A DNA stretch of 64,000 nucleotides from positions 107,600,384-107,664,383 of the forward strand of contig CM043951.1 of the NCBI GenBank assembly GCA_014529385.2, read 5' to 3'. A program made the position numbers and the translations under genes. Source of the DNA: Adiantum capillus-veneris (taxonomy: Eukaryota; Streptophyta; Polypodiopsida; Polypodiales; Pteridaceae). Numbering within the stretch: position 1 is the first letter of the stretch; each line of letters begins with the position of its first letter. A model generated the notes under the pieces. That model saw nothing but the letters and a program-made list of their open reading frames with translations, was not told where the DNA came from and searched no databases. Positions 1-11,949 of the stretch are shown piece by piece.

Positions 1-242
1 TTACACTAACTATTGGAGGTCTTCAATGAAGCTAACCCTAAGGTCTTATGCTCCATTGGTTAGCCTTGCTCTTTGATAGACCATCTCTCATTTGGGCCCC
101 TTTACCATTGGCCCCATGTTGAGATAGATCTATAAGCACATGTCTATAGTTTAACCCTTGTTCCCATTTATTCTCCCACATTAAATGATCATTTTAATAT
201 GAGAAAATGATTTGGGTTGGTTAAATATTAGATTTTAAGACA
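1..242 (-). repeat. Chromovirus LTR relic
   Basis: Read on the minus strand from 242, the sequence opens with TGTC. It then follows the start of the chromovirus LTRs found elsewhere in the window: an ATTTTCTCAT block, then a TGATCATTTAAT block, then a purine-rich GGGAGAA stretch. It is clearly diverged from the copies starting at 15770 (minus), 49278 and 54135. It runs off the left edge, so the length is unknown. Homology by eye only. Confidence 0.6.
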
Positions 243-756
243 TTTTTTATCCTTGCATATTCTTTATCTTTGTGATTTTTTGTGTTTTATTTCTCACATT
301 TTAAGGTTTTTGCAAGAAATTTAAGCATGTCTGTTAGGTGTAGTGTGTCCTTGCCACCCTCTAGTCCCTTCGGTATTTTTGGTCTCCTATCATTGATTGT
401 GGGCTTAACCCCAATCGAGTTGTTTGGCAGTAGGTGGCATATGCTAGCCTCGATCCAAAACATGATCACCAATCACACCACGTGATCTACAAGCACCCTC
501 CACATTTGTAGACCCTTTCTTTGGACCCAGCATGCCCGTAGAGGCTGTTGAATGTGACAATCTTTCTATGGCTGATGAGCCTGAAGCATGGACAGTCACA
601 CCATCAAGGGGGCCAAAGAGGACCTCTTGGAGTATAAAAAACATGAGTATGACCTAGCAGACCCTACCAGCATCCTCTTAGAGACAAAGCTCTCCAGTGG
701 GATTTTTATTTTACATAAAATAAACCACCTTAGAGAAGGTCCAGGCTAATGTATTC

Positions 757-1323
757 ATGATGTTACAAGGCATCTCCTCATGCATAGATGCATTGATGGC
801 TATTTTGACCAGCACTTCCCTCCCTCATGGTAGGCAATCTCCTATGATGCAAGTGAGCGTAGCCTTGCCTGTGGTCATCAAGGTACAGGATGATGCACAG
901 ATTGGGCCATATATAGAGATAGCCTCATTCCTACTGAAAGACTTTAAGCTGCCTAGTTTTGGAGGCGAGGAAAGGGAGCGGAATAAGGATTCTGTAAATA
1001 TGTTTAGATTTTCATGTGTTGAGTAAGCAGCCTAGTTGTGTACGACCCATAGAGGCTAGCTTCTTGTTGATCAACAAAGCGTACAAGTGGTGGATGAGTT
1101 TGACCACTCATCCTACCACTTGGGTTGAGTTTGAAATGTTGTTTTCATAAAGATTTTTTCCCCCAAAATGAAGAGGAGAAGACTTGGGAGTTATGGGACA
1201 AGTGGTTGATGCAAAACAGATCCCCAACTCAATACATCTCAGACTATAAGGAGATAATACTCAAATCAAAGGGAATCAATGCATTCCAAATGCTAAAAGG
1301 CTTCAAGAGAGGTTTCATGGGAT
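757..1323 (+). pseudogene. Relic Ty3 gag
   Basis: Broken capsid-like (Retrotrans_gag) region of a Ty3-type element unlike the others in the window. A segment with LPSFGGEERERNK (about 950-990) resembles the N-terminal part of plant Ty3 gags. After stops comes YKWWMSLTTHPTTWVEF (about 1080-1130), then a one-base frame change into the part with DFFPQNEEEKTWELWDKW and a short tail of gag type. At least three disruptions are visible, so it is not functional. It sits upstream of the matching protease and RT relics on the same strand. 243-756 holds no recognisable feature. Confidence 0.55.
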
Positions 1324-1848
1324 GATTATCTTGAGTGCATTGAGCCCCTTGAGCCAAAGGACTTATCTAAGTCAATCAAGGTATGCGTAAATATATGATG
1401 ACATCAAGCATCATGGTGTGCAAGATGGTGCCAATAGGGCCGGGGATGGAGAGAGGAGGGGGCCATGGTTTAAAAGAAAAGGGCTATGTAGTAACAAGCC
1501 AAGAAGTAGGACTACCTAGGGGAGTCAGAGGTGGTTGGTCTACAAAACCACATCCATTCAAAAAGAAGAGAGAGATCCAAAAGAAAGAGCAGGATGTTAA
1601 AATGTGGAAGAAAAATCATTGCTTTAACTACAGTAGGTAGACTAAGTGGCCACCATTAAAGCTAAAAGCTAGCATTAGTGATAAAAAGCCTAAGAGAGAT
1701 GGTAAATCCTCTAGGTATTTGTACATGGTGCAAAGGCTTCCTCTCAATTTTAAAGAGTTTTGAAGTGACTGTGTTCCATTGTGATGAGCGTCATGCTTGC
1801 TCAGTCTCACTGACTCTGTGGTAGCCTAGCATAGACCCTCATGACAGG

Positions 1849-2180
1849 GTGCACATGTATGGCATCATAAATGGCCATAGTGTCACTATCTTTGTTGACG
1901 ATGGAGCTAGCTGTGATTATTTAAACTACTCGTTTGTTAGGAAGATATGGTTAATTGAGACACTGAGTGATCATGAGTATACGGTTGGCCTTGCCCCGAC
2001 GGTTATGATAGAACGGTATGGAATACCATAGTCTTGGGGGTTCCATTAGCCATGCAAGAGTACGAGGCTTCACTTGACTTTCAGGTCATGCATTTGGCTA
2101 TGGAAGACATTTTCCTAGGTAGGAAATGTCTATATAGCTTGGGCCCTAGTCTAGCTTGGAGTTATTTGCATAATACACTC
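1849..2180 (+). pseudogene. Relic Ty3 aspartic protease
   Basis: Retropepsin-like stretch. An active-site-like IFVDDGAS replaces the usual D-S-G-A, about 20 residues into the frame. It is followed after a stop and frame change by the typical C-terminal block, seen here as MEDIFLGRKCLYSLGP in the frame starting at 2034. The order gag, protease, RT on one strand supports a single decayed element. Between gag and protease (1324-1848) only basic, broken reading is seen. Confidence 0.55.
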
Positions 2181-2796
2181 TCGGCGGAGGGGGGGGGGGG
2201 GTCACTCTATGTAAAACCTACATATCGCATACATTCAAGGCCTTTTTAATAGACCCCTTATCTGTGAATTCTTAACAAAGGGAACCTTTTTTTATGCAAT
2301 CTGTAAAAATATTTTTCCAATATCTTTTTAACAACCCCCTTCTATATGTGAAAATGGGAGAAACAATAGAATTAAATAATCCCTACTATTGAATGCACAT
2401 GATAGGCACATATACTTTTTGTGTGCTACACTTCAAGCATGGAGGTTGGGTCATCACCCTACATGGTGACCGTAGTGTCCCATAATCCCTTTAATTTCAT
2501 CCATGGAGCTATGCAGAGCAGTCACCAAAGTCCAGATAGCAGAGGTATGCTTGTTACCCTCTTTTGAATTTTGTTTTTGTAGATGAAAATAATGAAAAGG
2601 TTTTTGTATGTGAAACTGTAAGTAATGTTTGTGTCAACAAACATGATTAAAAAGATACCCTTGGATGAGATTGGGCTATTTGAAATTCCTATTTGGCATG
2701 CATGTGATTCGTTAAAAAATTCCAAGGCAGAGAGACCCTTAAGAAAAAGTACGTAGAATCTGCTTCAAAAAAATTATAAGAGGAATTTCAGAATGC

Positions 2797-3033
2797 ATTT
2801 TTTTACGATTTATTGAATGGCTTGCCACCATCTCATGAAGTAGACCATGGCACCGATGTTGTGCCAGGTTCCAAACCTATAAGCAAAGCACAAGAGGTGG
2901 AAAAACCATTAACATACTTGAACAAAGGCCTCATTAGGACCAGTTCTAGTCCATGGGCAACGTCTATTCTTTTTGGTAAAGAAGAAGGACAAATCTAACA
3001 TGCATATGTGCATAGATTATAGCACTCTTAATG
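2797..3033 (+). pseudogene. Relic Ty3 RT, N-terminal part
   Basis: The frame at 2813 gives GLPPSHEVDHGTDVVPGSKP, then EKPLTYLNKGLIRTSSSPWA, which is the classic start of a plant Ty3 RT domain. A frame change is followed at about 3000 by MHMCIDYSTLN, matching the conserved CIDYRxLN block. Homology stops abruptly near 3033 and the rest of RT, RNase H and integrase is missing. The interval 2250-2796 is AT-rich spacer without a gene. Confidence 0.75.
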
Positions 3034-3840
3034 TAAGGACACGGGTCCTATGGCAAGGCCACCGGCACAGCCGAATAGTGTATACCCTAGGGGAGTCTAT
3101 AAGATAGCATGGTTGGGTGGAGACTAGCACACGCATTACTCTCATGATTTCACTGGTATCCAAACTATTATTGGGAAAGGAGAAAAGCGGGTTGCATGTG
3201 CATGCAACGTGCATCTTCTCTCCCATGATCTGCAGATAGGGACAACGACGCCCCCATAGTGCATCAAAAAGAAGGTAGGCATAGAGTTCTATGTAGACCA
3301 AGGGGATACAAACAGCGACAACAATCGCAACCGCCCCACAAAGGCTGGCGACCAAGGAGAACTTGACCGGAAACTCTATAGCACCAAGGCTCCATTGGCG
3401 CCACACGTAGGAAGGCCCTCTAAACCCTTGCATGAAGGAGGGTTGAACCCACCCCATGAGGGTAAGAATCCAACGCTATACCATCCAAGCCATTGAGTTT
3501 TCTTGTGTATAACACGGAAAGATAGCTTACATGAGTTCACAAGGAAAGCTAGAAGAAAAGGAAAGCTGCAAACTTCAAGGATGTAGTTTCACCCTTCCTT
3601 TTAACTTCTTAGAGAAAGGAAAGTTTTCCTCCAAAATTTCATTTTTCTTCAAGGAGGAAGCTTCACACACGAACAAAAGCCTTCACAAAACAACGAGTTT
3701 TTGTGAAGAATCAACAAAGGTGTTCTTACGACGAACGACACTTGAAGCGCTACAATTTTTGCAAGGTGAGGTTTGCATAAAACGCAAAACTCACCGAGTA
3801 TAAAAAACAAAAAGACTTCAAACTTTACAAGGTACAAGTT
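3034..3840. other. Unassigned segment right of the RT relic
   Basis: A more GC-rich block (to about 3530) followed by A-rich sequence. A 146-residue open frame lies on the minus strand (3457-3017), with a hydrophobic stretch near residues 35-65. I recognise no domain, and its end overlaps the RT relic junction, so I do not call it a gene. The junction at about 3033 is sharp and looks like an insertion or deletion boundary. Confidence 0.4.
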
Positions 3841-3881
3841 GATATAATTTTTTTCTCTCTCTACATTAGTGTGTGTTTACC

Positions 3882-4132
3882 ATGGCCAACGAGAATATTC
3901 CACCTACACACACTTTTGATTTTGAGCACGTTTATCAAAATTTGGACACCACAGGTGCTACCGATATTAATATGCATGAAGATGATGATCAAGGAGATCA
4001 TGTCCTTGTAGGTATGGCTACGTTCAAGACTTTGAAAAATCACCAAAGCATAATTGAATGCAACCTCTTTGCACTAAATGATCTTAATGAGCTACTTGTG
4101 AAATTTATGAATTCACAGACGGCTCAAGGAGC
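3882..4132 (+). pseudogene. Truncated N-terminal ORF of unknown origin
   Basis: Open frame beginning at the ATG at 3882 behind a CT-rich leader, about 84 residues before it runs into an LTR. It begins MANENIPPTHTFDFEHV and is acidic in the middle (HEDDDQGDH). The last four residues before the stop are already LTR sequence, so the original protein was longer and was cut by insertion of the LTR at 4133. It could be the start of a gag or of a host gene. No family recognised. Confidence 0.4.
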
Positions 4133-5151
4133 TGTTAACTGAGTCAACGTCAGTTAACAAAAGCTGCTAAAGACCGAAAACCAAAGACGTACAAATGCAC
4201 ATCGAGGATGAATACAAAGAAGCAGTGAAGATTGGAGTTACACACTTTTCACATTTTTTCCAAAATGGCCATGTATTGTAATTTCATGAATTATTTAGCC
4301 ATTGTGATAATTGTAACATGTTACGGCTCAATAAGAGTTCCAAGGTGTAAAGCATAGGTCAGTTAGTGTACCTAGGTTGCAGATACAATAAGTGTGGATC
4401 CTTAAAGGTCTTGGGCGTCGGACATTACACATTTTCGACCTCGGCTAAGGTATAAAAGCCAACTTTGTAAAGATTTTATTAAGTTTTGGATAAGAAATAC
4501 ATAGTGTGAGCTAACGGCGCTCACTCCTCTCCTTCTCGTGCTTCCTACTCCCTCCCCGATTGTCACATTGCAGTCGTGTTTGTTGCATTGCAACCGTAGG
4601 TAAGAGCTCTACGCATTGACGTAAGCAGTTCACAGTATTTCGTAGCTTTTGGCGTCGCCGACCCCACGGCCTAATTTCATCATAACTATGAATTTACACT
4701 TTCAAATAAAAAACTAAGCATAGACGGGGTATTGGGGCATCATTGCTAAGCATTTAGATGCATTCTGGGTCGAAAAAGACTAGGTTAAAAATCCACTGCT
4801 GTTAATAATCGCGATTTTGAAACTTGACCTAAAGTGGGATTTGAGACCATAAGTATGTGTGCTTAGGTATTATAAACTTGTCCTAGAAGTTTCGTTACGT
4901 TTGGATGTCATTTGATGCTGTAACGGATGTGATTTGTTTGACGGATGAGCGATTGGCTTTTGGTGATTTCAGTCACTTGAGTGTAGCTTGAGTAAAATGA
5001 GAGTTGTTAGTTGTTTTTCGAGAGATTGACAACCTCTTGTAGCCTCTATGCACTAGTCGAGTCAGCTTCGTTCCATGGTTTGACAAATTAATCGTGGTTC
5101 TCGCTAATACTGCAATAAGATAGGATGGTGAGGTTAGACATGCGTCCCACA
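4133..5151 (+). repeat. TatA 5' LTR
   Basis: Starts TGTTAACTGAG and is followed after 5151 by a decayed tRNA-Asp primer site. The first 300 bp match 15138-14830 on the minus strand at roughly 85% by eye. The extreme 5' end is a hairpin: GTTAACTGA, a 7-nt loop, then TCAGTTAAC. The LTR carries a TATA box at 4451. The 3' boundary is inferred from the terminal CA at 5151 next to the primer site. A shorter LTR ending near 4640 is possible. The 5 bp before it are GGAGC, and no partner was found because the 3' LTR is missing. Confidence 0.65.
4451..4458 (+). promoter_or_regulatory. TATA box in TatA LTR
   Basis: TATAAAAG about 320 bp into the LTR, placed as expected for the U3/R boundary of a plant LTR. 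It would drive transcription through the leader to the right. Confidence 0.5.
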
Positions 5152-5153
5152 TT

Positions 5154-5170
5154 TGGCGTTGTTGTCGGAG
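5154..5170 (+). other. TatA primer binding site (tRNA-Asp type, decayed)
   Basis: TGGCGTTGTTGTCGGAG lies 2 nt after the LTR end. Against the complement of the plant tRNA-Asp 3' end (TGGCGCCGTTGCCGGGG) there are four differences, all C-to-T or G-to-A. That is consistent with cytosine deamination in a methylated, old copy. Confidence 0.65.
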
Positions 5171-5830
5171 ACGAATAGACCTAAACTAGGGAAAACACGA
5201 GCGTCTTGTGTAGTTTTCCATTAACTTCCTTTAGGTTCACCTAGAGTAAAACTTTTCGCATAGCTTAAGATTGTTGTCTTTTGCTGTGTAGAGGTAGCTT
5301 GGAGGTAAGTTGTACTTGCTGAGTTCCTTTAGGATTGTAGGATTGTAAAGATAGAGTAGGATTTTGAGAATGATTGGTAGACGAGACAAGTCTTAAGATC
5401 AATGCTTAGGAAACCATAAAAAACAAGAAAACTAGTGTTTGTGGACACTTTCCACAATCCTTTTGCATGAGAATCTAGGAGTAGGGTAAGTAGGATTTGA
5501 GGTGGATTTCAAAACATTGCTCTCTCTGAAAGAATCAAGTGTGAGTTGTTATTGGAAGTTGCAGAGTTTCAGGTCTATGGCTAGAAATAGCACAAAAAGA
5601 CTCCAAACCACTCAATCCAACTGGAGAGTAAGTCTAAAAGTTGTATGAACCAGTGGGTAAGCTCAAGGATACTTTGAGGTAAAAATTTCAAGAGTTGGCC
5701 AAAACTCAGATTATTTACTTTTTCTTGAAATTTTAAGCCAAATTAAGTTTTGACTTGATTTATAGGCTGAAAATAGATCACGAAAAGACTGTCTAGTGAA
5801 AAAGTTCAAAAAAGTGTTAGTTTTGGGCCT

Positions 5831-7598
5831 AAAGTTAATAATCGTGATTATTAACTTTCAGCTCAGATTTGACCAAGGTTCATACCATTGACTCATTATG
5901 TGTGTACAAAGAACTTTTGTAAAGGCACAAAAGATTTGGATCACCAAAGTGACAAAAAACTAGGTAAAAACTAAAGTTTGTATTAACTTTTTGAAACTTG
6001 AGTCTAAATTGGGAAAACAATTGTCCAAACTTGATGAAATTTGATTCATAGGCTTATATTGATGTGATAAACATGTGTCTATGATCACTTGACCAAAAAG
6101 ATGCAAAAAGTTGCCAGTTATAAATAATCGTGATTATTTACATCTACTCCATTTTTTTTTTGACCAAGTAAGCATACATACCACTAGTTTAACCATGTTG
6201 TAATAAGCCCACAAACCAAATTTGGTAAGATTTGGATCATTGGATTGAAAATTGTGACCAATTTTGCAAAGTCAGTCTGCTGACACAAAACTCATGACCA
6301 TTTGACCAAAAGTTGTCCAAACTTGATGAAATTTGGCTAGAGACCTTAACTTGAGGTGCTTAACAGCTCTGTGTCAAGATTGAAACAAAAACTTGCAAAA
6401 ATTTAGCAGAAGTTAATAATCGTAATTATTTATATCTACTCCAAAAATTGACAATCTTGCATATTTGGGCATACCACAAGGTCAAGCACAACCTCACAAA
6501 TCCATTTTGGTGAAATTTGGATCATAAAGGTGAGACTTAAGCCAGTGTCTTGAAATCAAAGTCTGCGGACACGAAACAGTTGATAAACTTGATGAATCTT
6601 GTCCAAATTAAGTTTTAACTTGACTCAGAGGCTCAAAATAGATCATAAAAAGACTGTTTAGTGAAAAAGTTGAAAAAATTGTTCATTTTAGGTCAAAAGT
6701 TAAGCTCTATTCAAGTTATTGATCAAGGTTGATACCATATACTCTAAGCATGATTGCAAACATCTTTTGTGAAGGCTCATGAAGTTTGGATCACAAAACA
6801 CACCAAAACCTTGATAAAAACTGAAATCTGTCTTGGTTGTCGAGAAATTGAGTTTGACTTGATGAATCTTGTTCAAATTAAGTTTTAACTTGATTCATAG
6901 GCTCAAAATAGATCATAAAAAGACTGTCTAGTGAAAAAGTTGAAAAACTTGTTCATTTTTAGTCAAAAGTTTTGGCTCAAAACTGATTAACGTTGATACC
7001 ATATACTCTAAGCATAATTGCAAACATCTTTTGTGAAGGCTCATGAAGTTTATATCACAAAACAGACCAAAACCGTGATAAAAACTGAAATCTGTATTGA
7101 ATGTCGAGAACTTGAGTGTGACTTGGTAAATCTTGTTCAAATTCAATGAAACTTGACTCATAGGCTTTTATTGATGTGTTAAACAAGTGTACATGCTCAG
7201 ATGACCAAAAATATGCAAAAATTTACCAAAAGTAAATAATCACAATTATTCACTTTTGAAAAAATTAAAATAAATAAATAAATTCTATAGTAAATAATCA
7301 CGATTATTCATATTTTCTCTAGAATTGAGAAATTTTGCACAACTGAGTATACCACAGGGTCAAGCACATCAAGTAGACTCCACAAATCAAATTTGGTGAA
7401 ATTTGGATCACAAAATTGAGACTTAAGCTAGATTCTTGGAATCAGAGTCTGCAGACACTAAACAATTGATAACTTGGACAAATCTCGATAAAATTCAATC
7501 AAACTTGTCCAGAGACCACAACAAGGTAATTACTTGGCTAAACAAGCCTAAAAAGTGTAGAAACTGAGAAAAGTAAATAGTCGGGATTATTTACTTTT
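5831..7598 (+). repeat. Palindrome array in TatA leader
   Basis: Six copies of a self-complementary word centred on AATCGTGATT. The best is 5831-5858, with arms AAAGTTAATAATC and GATTATTAACTTT. Others are at 6121-6140, 6412-6433, 7232-7252, 7290-7310 and 7570-7598, with arm changes that often preserve pairing (GTTAATAAT versus GTAAATAAT). A partial copy (AATCGCGATT core) is at 4801-4817, inside the LTR as delimited here. Confidence 0.75.
6591..7130 (+). repeat. 270-bp tandem duplication in TatA leader
   Basis: GATGAATCTTGT followed by the same 270-bp sequence starts at 6591 and again at 6861, with only scattered differences. A more diverged third copy, which retains a palindrome, is recognisable at about 5735-5990. 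Both good copies contain GATACCATATACTCTAAGCA and AAAAACTGAAATCTGT. Confidence 0.75.
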
Positions 7599-8151
7599 AA
7601 GCCCCAGAAACAAGATTTTGGACTTTCGAGCTTGTATAGTGTTAGAACAACATAATACAAGGCCACTGGCCATGTTTGGGTTCCATTAGATCCAAATTGG
7701 TACCTGTTAACTCAGTTTCAAGTTGTAGATTAACCCTTTAGCTCCTTGCAAGGATAGAATTTGGAAATCTCAATTGCTGACTCACTTAGCTCAGATTGAA
7801 GAACCAGGTTGCAGGCAAAGAATTGGGAGCTTGACAAGAGTTGAATTCAAGTCAAGTGGAAAAACCAGATAACAATCTAATCTGCAAGTTAAGTTATTCA
7901 AGGCCTAGATTTTCATCATTTCAAAGGCAGCAATCAATTGTGACACTTTCGGGCTAGAATTAATCAACTCTTGTGAGTCTAAGAGAAATCAACTACCAAA
8001 AGTCTAGAATTAATTAACTCTTGTGAGTCTAAGAGAAATCAACTACCAAAAGTACTTTGGCAAAAGCAGTCTTATCAAACTCGAGTAGAAATGTTTTTGC
8101 TAATCAATATCAAAATCTGCTAGGAGATAGTTTTTACAGAACCAGTCGACA

Positions 8152-8850
8152 TGGACTCATCTCGAGCTGAGAGTTCAAGTATAGTAGAGCAAGATTAGAG
8201 TAGTGGTAACACAGGTACAACTACAACAAAGCAGATTTTACAGCTTTATGGCTACAATGGGGATTCAGAAGGCCATAGATATCTAATGAGCAGAAAAACA
8301 GCACAGGAGCCAAGATCTTATTGATTAGAGTAAAGCTAGATTTAGAGAACCCTTAGATGTTCACAGACTTTAGTGGAGCCAGGTATTGCAAGCTCAAAGA
8401 TGAAGTCCAGATAGAAGTTCAGATAGTCAACCCGAGTGTTTATCCAGAAATCTGCACAAGCCAGCAAAACATACAGTTAATGCATATGCAATTAGGGTCA
8501 TTGTACATGGACTATAGTGGTCAAATCTTTATCAAGAACCAGAAATGAAAGATCCAACAGATCAACCAATTGAAGCCAGTCTAATTGGAGAATCGAGCCA
8601 AAGACAGTACAAAGGTCAAGATGGAGCATTCTACAACTTGATGCTTAATGTTTTAAAAGAAAATGCCAACAACTTGGCAAGCACAGAAGTTGAAGCTTCT
8701 CAACTAGAGCTTGACATGACAGAACCAAATGAAATACCACCAGTCATGGCGTATTGCCTAGATTGTGGACGAAAAGATGGACATTTTTCTGAAGATTTTC
8801 CAAGAAACCCAAACAACAAGGACACATCAACCACCAAGCAAGGTACATAG
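8152..8850 (+). pseudogene. TatA gag-like region, 5' part
   Basis: Begins at ATG 8152 (MDSSRAESSS, stop after 15 codons) and continues in broken frames. 8357-8548 holds TDFSGARYCKLKD and YMDYSGQIFIK. 8545-8850 ends with a zinc-knuckle-like CLDCGRKDGHFSEDFP, in which the last Cys is lost. This corresponds to the CLECG-type knuckle of TatB at 28124. Role by analogy: nucleocapsid-like part of a structural polyprotein. No capsid core is recognisable here. Confidence 0.45.
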
Positions 8851-8901
8851 CAAATTGGAAATGCGAATCTCGATGTAAGTGCATCAAACCCGTCACTTTT
8901 A

Positions 8902-10485
8902 GTGAAATCATATGATTTTGCATTACCATTAGAAGCACTAGTAAAAACATTGCAAGTTCAAAATCAGCATAAAGATGCACATGCACCTGAAAAGCTTAAA
9001 ACTGATTCTTTGAAAAACAAATTCCTGCGTGAACTTAGTCAAGGTGTCGAGATATCACCAAAGGTTGAAAAGACTGTAAGGTTTGCAAATGATTTTGCAT
9101 CCACTACCACAAGTGGGCATTGTATGGTACACACAATTCATATGCACACTATGTGGACCAAAAAGGAAAACTGTACAAAAAGGATCAACCAGTGTTTGAA
9201 CGACCCACATACCAGCTCATAGAAGTGAGTCTAGTGATATATCAAAAAGGATGGTTCATTTCAGAGGAAAGAATCTATTATAGCCCATCCTCTCTAAAGC
9301 TGAAGGATATTACCTGAGTGAACCTGGAAATCTGTTCAAATCCAAACTCTCCTCCATCAAAAATCAAGCTTCGATGTTGCGACCAAACGAGCATATACTT
9401 TGACCAAAACAGTCATAGATATGGACGAGAGTCTAGCATCTATGATGCCTTTGGTCTTGAAACCACAGAAGCTCATATCATAGGAGACCCATGGGATAGA
9501 CAATATCAGGGTAAAGATAATTCTATCTACAGCTTGACTTGGGGAATAATTTGTCATGTTTCAGGGAGATACATAGGAAACTATACAGAAGGCTTACAGG
9601 TGCCAAACATCAACAGTGCTACCCAAGGTGTGCCTTCACAATCTCAAAAGGTGAGACTCAACCAGAGACAAATAATTTTGAGCTCTCACAATGAAGCAAG
9701 CTATAGTGATCACCCTAGGAAGGGGGGAGTTGCAAATTCATCAAGCTCAGCTCTAGTACCAAAAAATGCTACACCAGTTAAAAGCCCAAGAACTTCTATC
9801 CATTAGACCCCTTCAAAGCAGAAACCATTGAAAGATCATATGGTTGTTGGAAGTTTTCCATTGACCCAGAAACCATCAAAATCTGCATTAAAAATCTTCT
9901 ATGAAGATCATCAGGGACAAAAGTTTCAGTTGATCTCCACAAGAAAAAGCCAAAAGCCGACAAATCCCACAGTGCTCAAGCAATTGCATGAGACCAAGCT
10001 CGCATATGCATATCGAGATGCAAATGGCAATGATTCTCAGCAGGTTCATGACCTTGAACAAGCCCCTAGGGATGCTAAACCTGAAGTCAAAGACTATCTG
10101 AAGATGATGCAAACCCTCAAGTTGCCAGAACAGGTGACAGAAAAATCAAGATCAATGAAAGCTAAAGTCCAGAAAGATACACAAAGGTCGCCACCAAAAT
10201 CTCCTCCAAAGAGACAAATTCTGCCAGAAAGTACAGTGGATCTTCTAAGATCAAAAGTTACTCAAATGTAGGTACACAATGCTCAAAAATTGCAACAAAA
10301 CGAGCCAACATCAATTGAAGCAGGTGATCAAAGCAAAGAAGATGCAAATAAAGCTCAACCAAAGGACACTACCACAACAAAAGCAATCAATAAAGAAAGA
10401 AATTTTGAGACGATCAAGTGCAACATTGTTGGTGAGAATAAGAAAAACTGTTAAAAGAAGTAAAGCTAGATTTTCAGCTAGATAA
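8902..10485 (+). pseudogene. TatA polyprotein middle, low-complexity
   Basis: Broken frames rich in Lys, Gln and Ser (9120-9317, 9318-9806, 9828-10271, 10279-10485). Two contain Tyr/Asp repeats: YVDQKGKLYKKDQP and YFDQNSHRYGRES. A polypurine tract AGGAAGGGGGGAG sits inside at 9717-9729. No known domain is seen. It lies between the knuckle-like and protease-like parts, so it was probably linker sequence in the original polyprotein. Confidence 0.35.
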
Positions 10486-10961
10486 GAATCTCATGTCTTT
10501 TCGCACTTAGAAAAGATGTGGCCAACCACAGCTGGAAGATGCTCCTAAATTTGTGAGCATATCAGGAAACAAACGATCAGAATGCTGAGGAATCATCTCC
10601 ACCACCATTGAAGTAAGTTCATAGATCATCACAACTCAATTCCACGTGATCACAACAATAGTTATGCCAGAAGACATCATAACGGGAATGCCAATGGCCA
10701 AGAAGATGTTAGAGATATAGAACTCAAACATGACGGAGTCATCACAGACATCAAAGAATGAAGACCAAGACTGGTCACCCGCCGGACGACAGTACAAGGT
10801 CCTCAAGCACAGTTAAAATGGAGACTTATATCAAAGCAGATCTTATTGAAGATGATTCATCTCCATCAATCAGAACTTCAAAAGAGATTAAAGAAAATCA
10901 GGCAATATCAAGTGCAGATCAAACAGAGCAAAGAGCAACCACGGAAGCTATTGAGTAGAGA

Positions 10962-11531
10962 ATGCCATCAAAGCCAAAAGTTAAGGAGAACAAGGTTGCA
11001 GACAACCAAGAAGCAATAGGAAGTCCAAAGATCAATCACTCATTGCCAGCTAAATCAGCTGATGTAAGTCAGATTGGAAAACAAAGTCTTAAATCACCCT
11101 CCATGGAGACACAATTAGATCGAGATGAGACCATGGCAAAAGCAGGTCAAAAATCTTCAATAGAACCAACAATGAGAATAGCTATCGTTCTCAACAGTAC
11201 AAAAGGAGCAAGTGTCAGATGCAATGCTCTACTAGACAAAGAAGAAAATTACAATATGGTTGCAGACAACATCCAGAGCATTCTAGAGATTACTCCATGC
11301 AAACATGATAGCAAAACAATTCTAGGTTTTCATACAGGTCAAAAAGAAATGGTTGCTACCCTTAGCATCCAAAATCATAAAGAGCAGGTGAAGTTTCAGG
11401 TGAAGCCTTCAAAGGAAATGCTTGTAGATGTCATCCTTGGACATCAATGGTGGTTAGATCAACACAAGGCCTACAAAGAAGATACATTGCTAACACTCTC
11501 TTTTTCAAGAGGTAGCAAGCAACATTTATAG
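10962..11531 (+). pseudogene. TatA protease-like domain
   Basis: A 189-residue open frame. After a Lys/Ser-rich half comes a retropepsin-like half: RCNALLDKEENYNMV in the position of the D-[ST]-G active site, and VDVILGHQWW near the end in the position of the ILGRPF block of the sister families. The catalytic triplet reads D-K-E, so activity is unlikely. No RT block follows. Instead the next frames carry W-[VI]-P-K motifs. Confidence 0.45.
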
Positions 11532-11949
11532 ATACCGTTAATGCTAAATTTGAGGTTGCAAAAGTCATAGGAATCAAAGACAAATCTTGCAGACAAAGGT
11601 AAAGCTAAAGTGGACCTTCCACCAATTAGCAAAGAGGTGTGGCAGCATATGCCCCTACATCAAAGAACCCTCATGGATCAGCTTCTTCAAGCAAGTCAGG
11701 CTTTCAAAACTTCAAGTCAAGTGCTGACCCAACGGAAACCTCCAAGGAGACACCCAAAAAAGCAAAGATATTTCAGCCAAAGTACTCAAGAAATCAAAGG
11801 AAAGTCAAGCAAGTGTTTGTTCAAAACAATTGAATCAAAGTAAATGATCCGGTTTGGATTAAAGACAGGGAGTCAACATAGAAAGACAAACACACGGGAT
11901 GGATAGCATCACAATGGAGCTTAAAGGAATAGGAGTACTATGGAGGTAA

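Larger units (their letters stand above)
5171..8151 (+). other. TatA long untranslated leader
   Basis: About 3 kb of AT-rich sequence with no open frame of note between the primer site and the first ATG of the coding part (8152). It consists of diverged repeats of phrases such as AACTTGATGAAATTTGG and GGATCACAAA, plus a recurring palindrome (listed separately). Long leaders of this kind also occur in TatB (60093-62662) but not in TatC. Confidence 0.6.

Noticed and set aside
3017-3457. 146-residue minus-strand ORF
   Set aside because: Overlaps the RT relic junction, has no recognised domain and no partner features. Kept only as part of an unassigned segment.
4646-4665. TTTTGGCGTCGCC as TatA primer binding site
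   Set aside because: The match to tRNA-Asp breaks down after 10 nt and no CA LTR end lies next to it. 5154-5170 matches better and follows a CA end.
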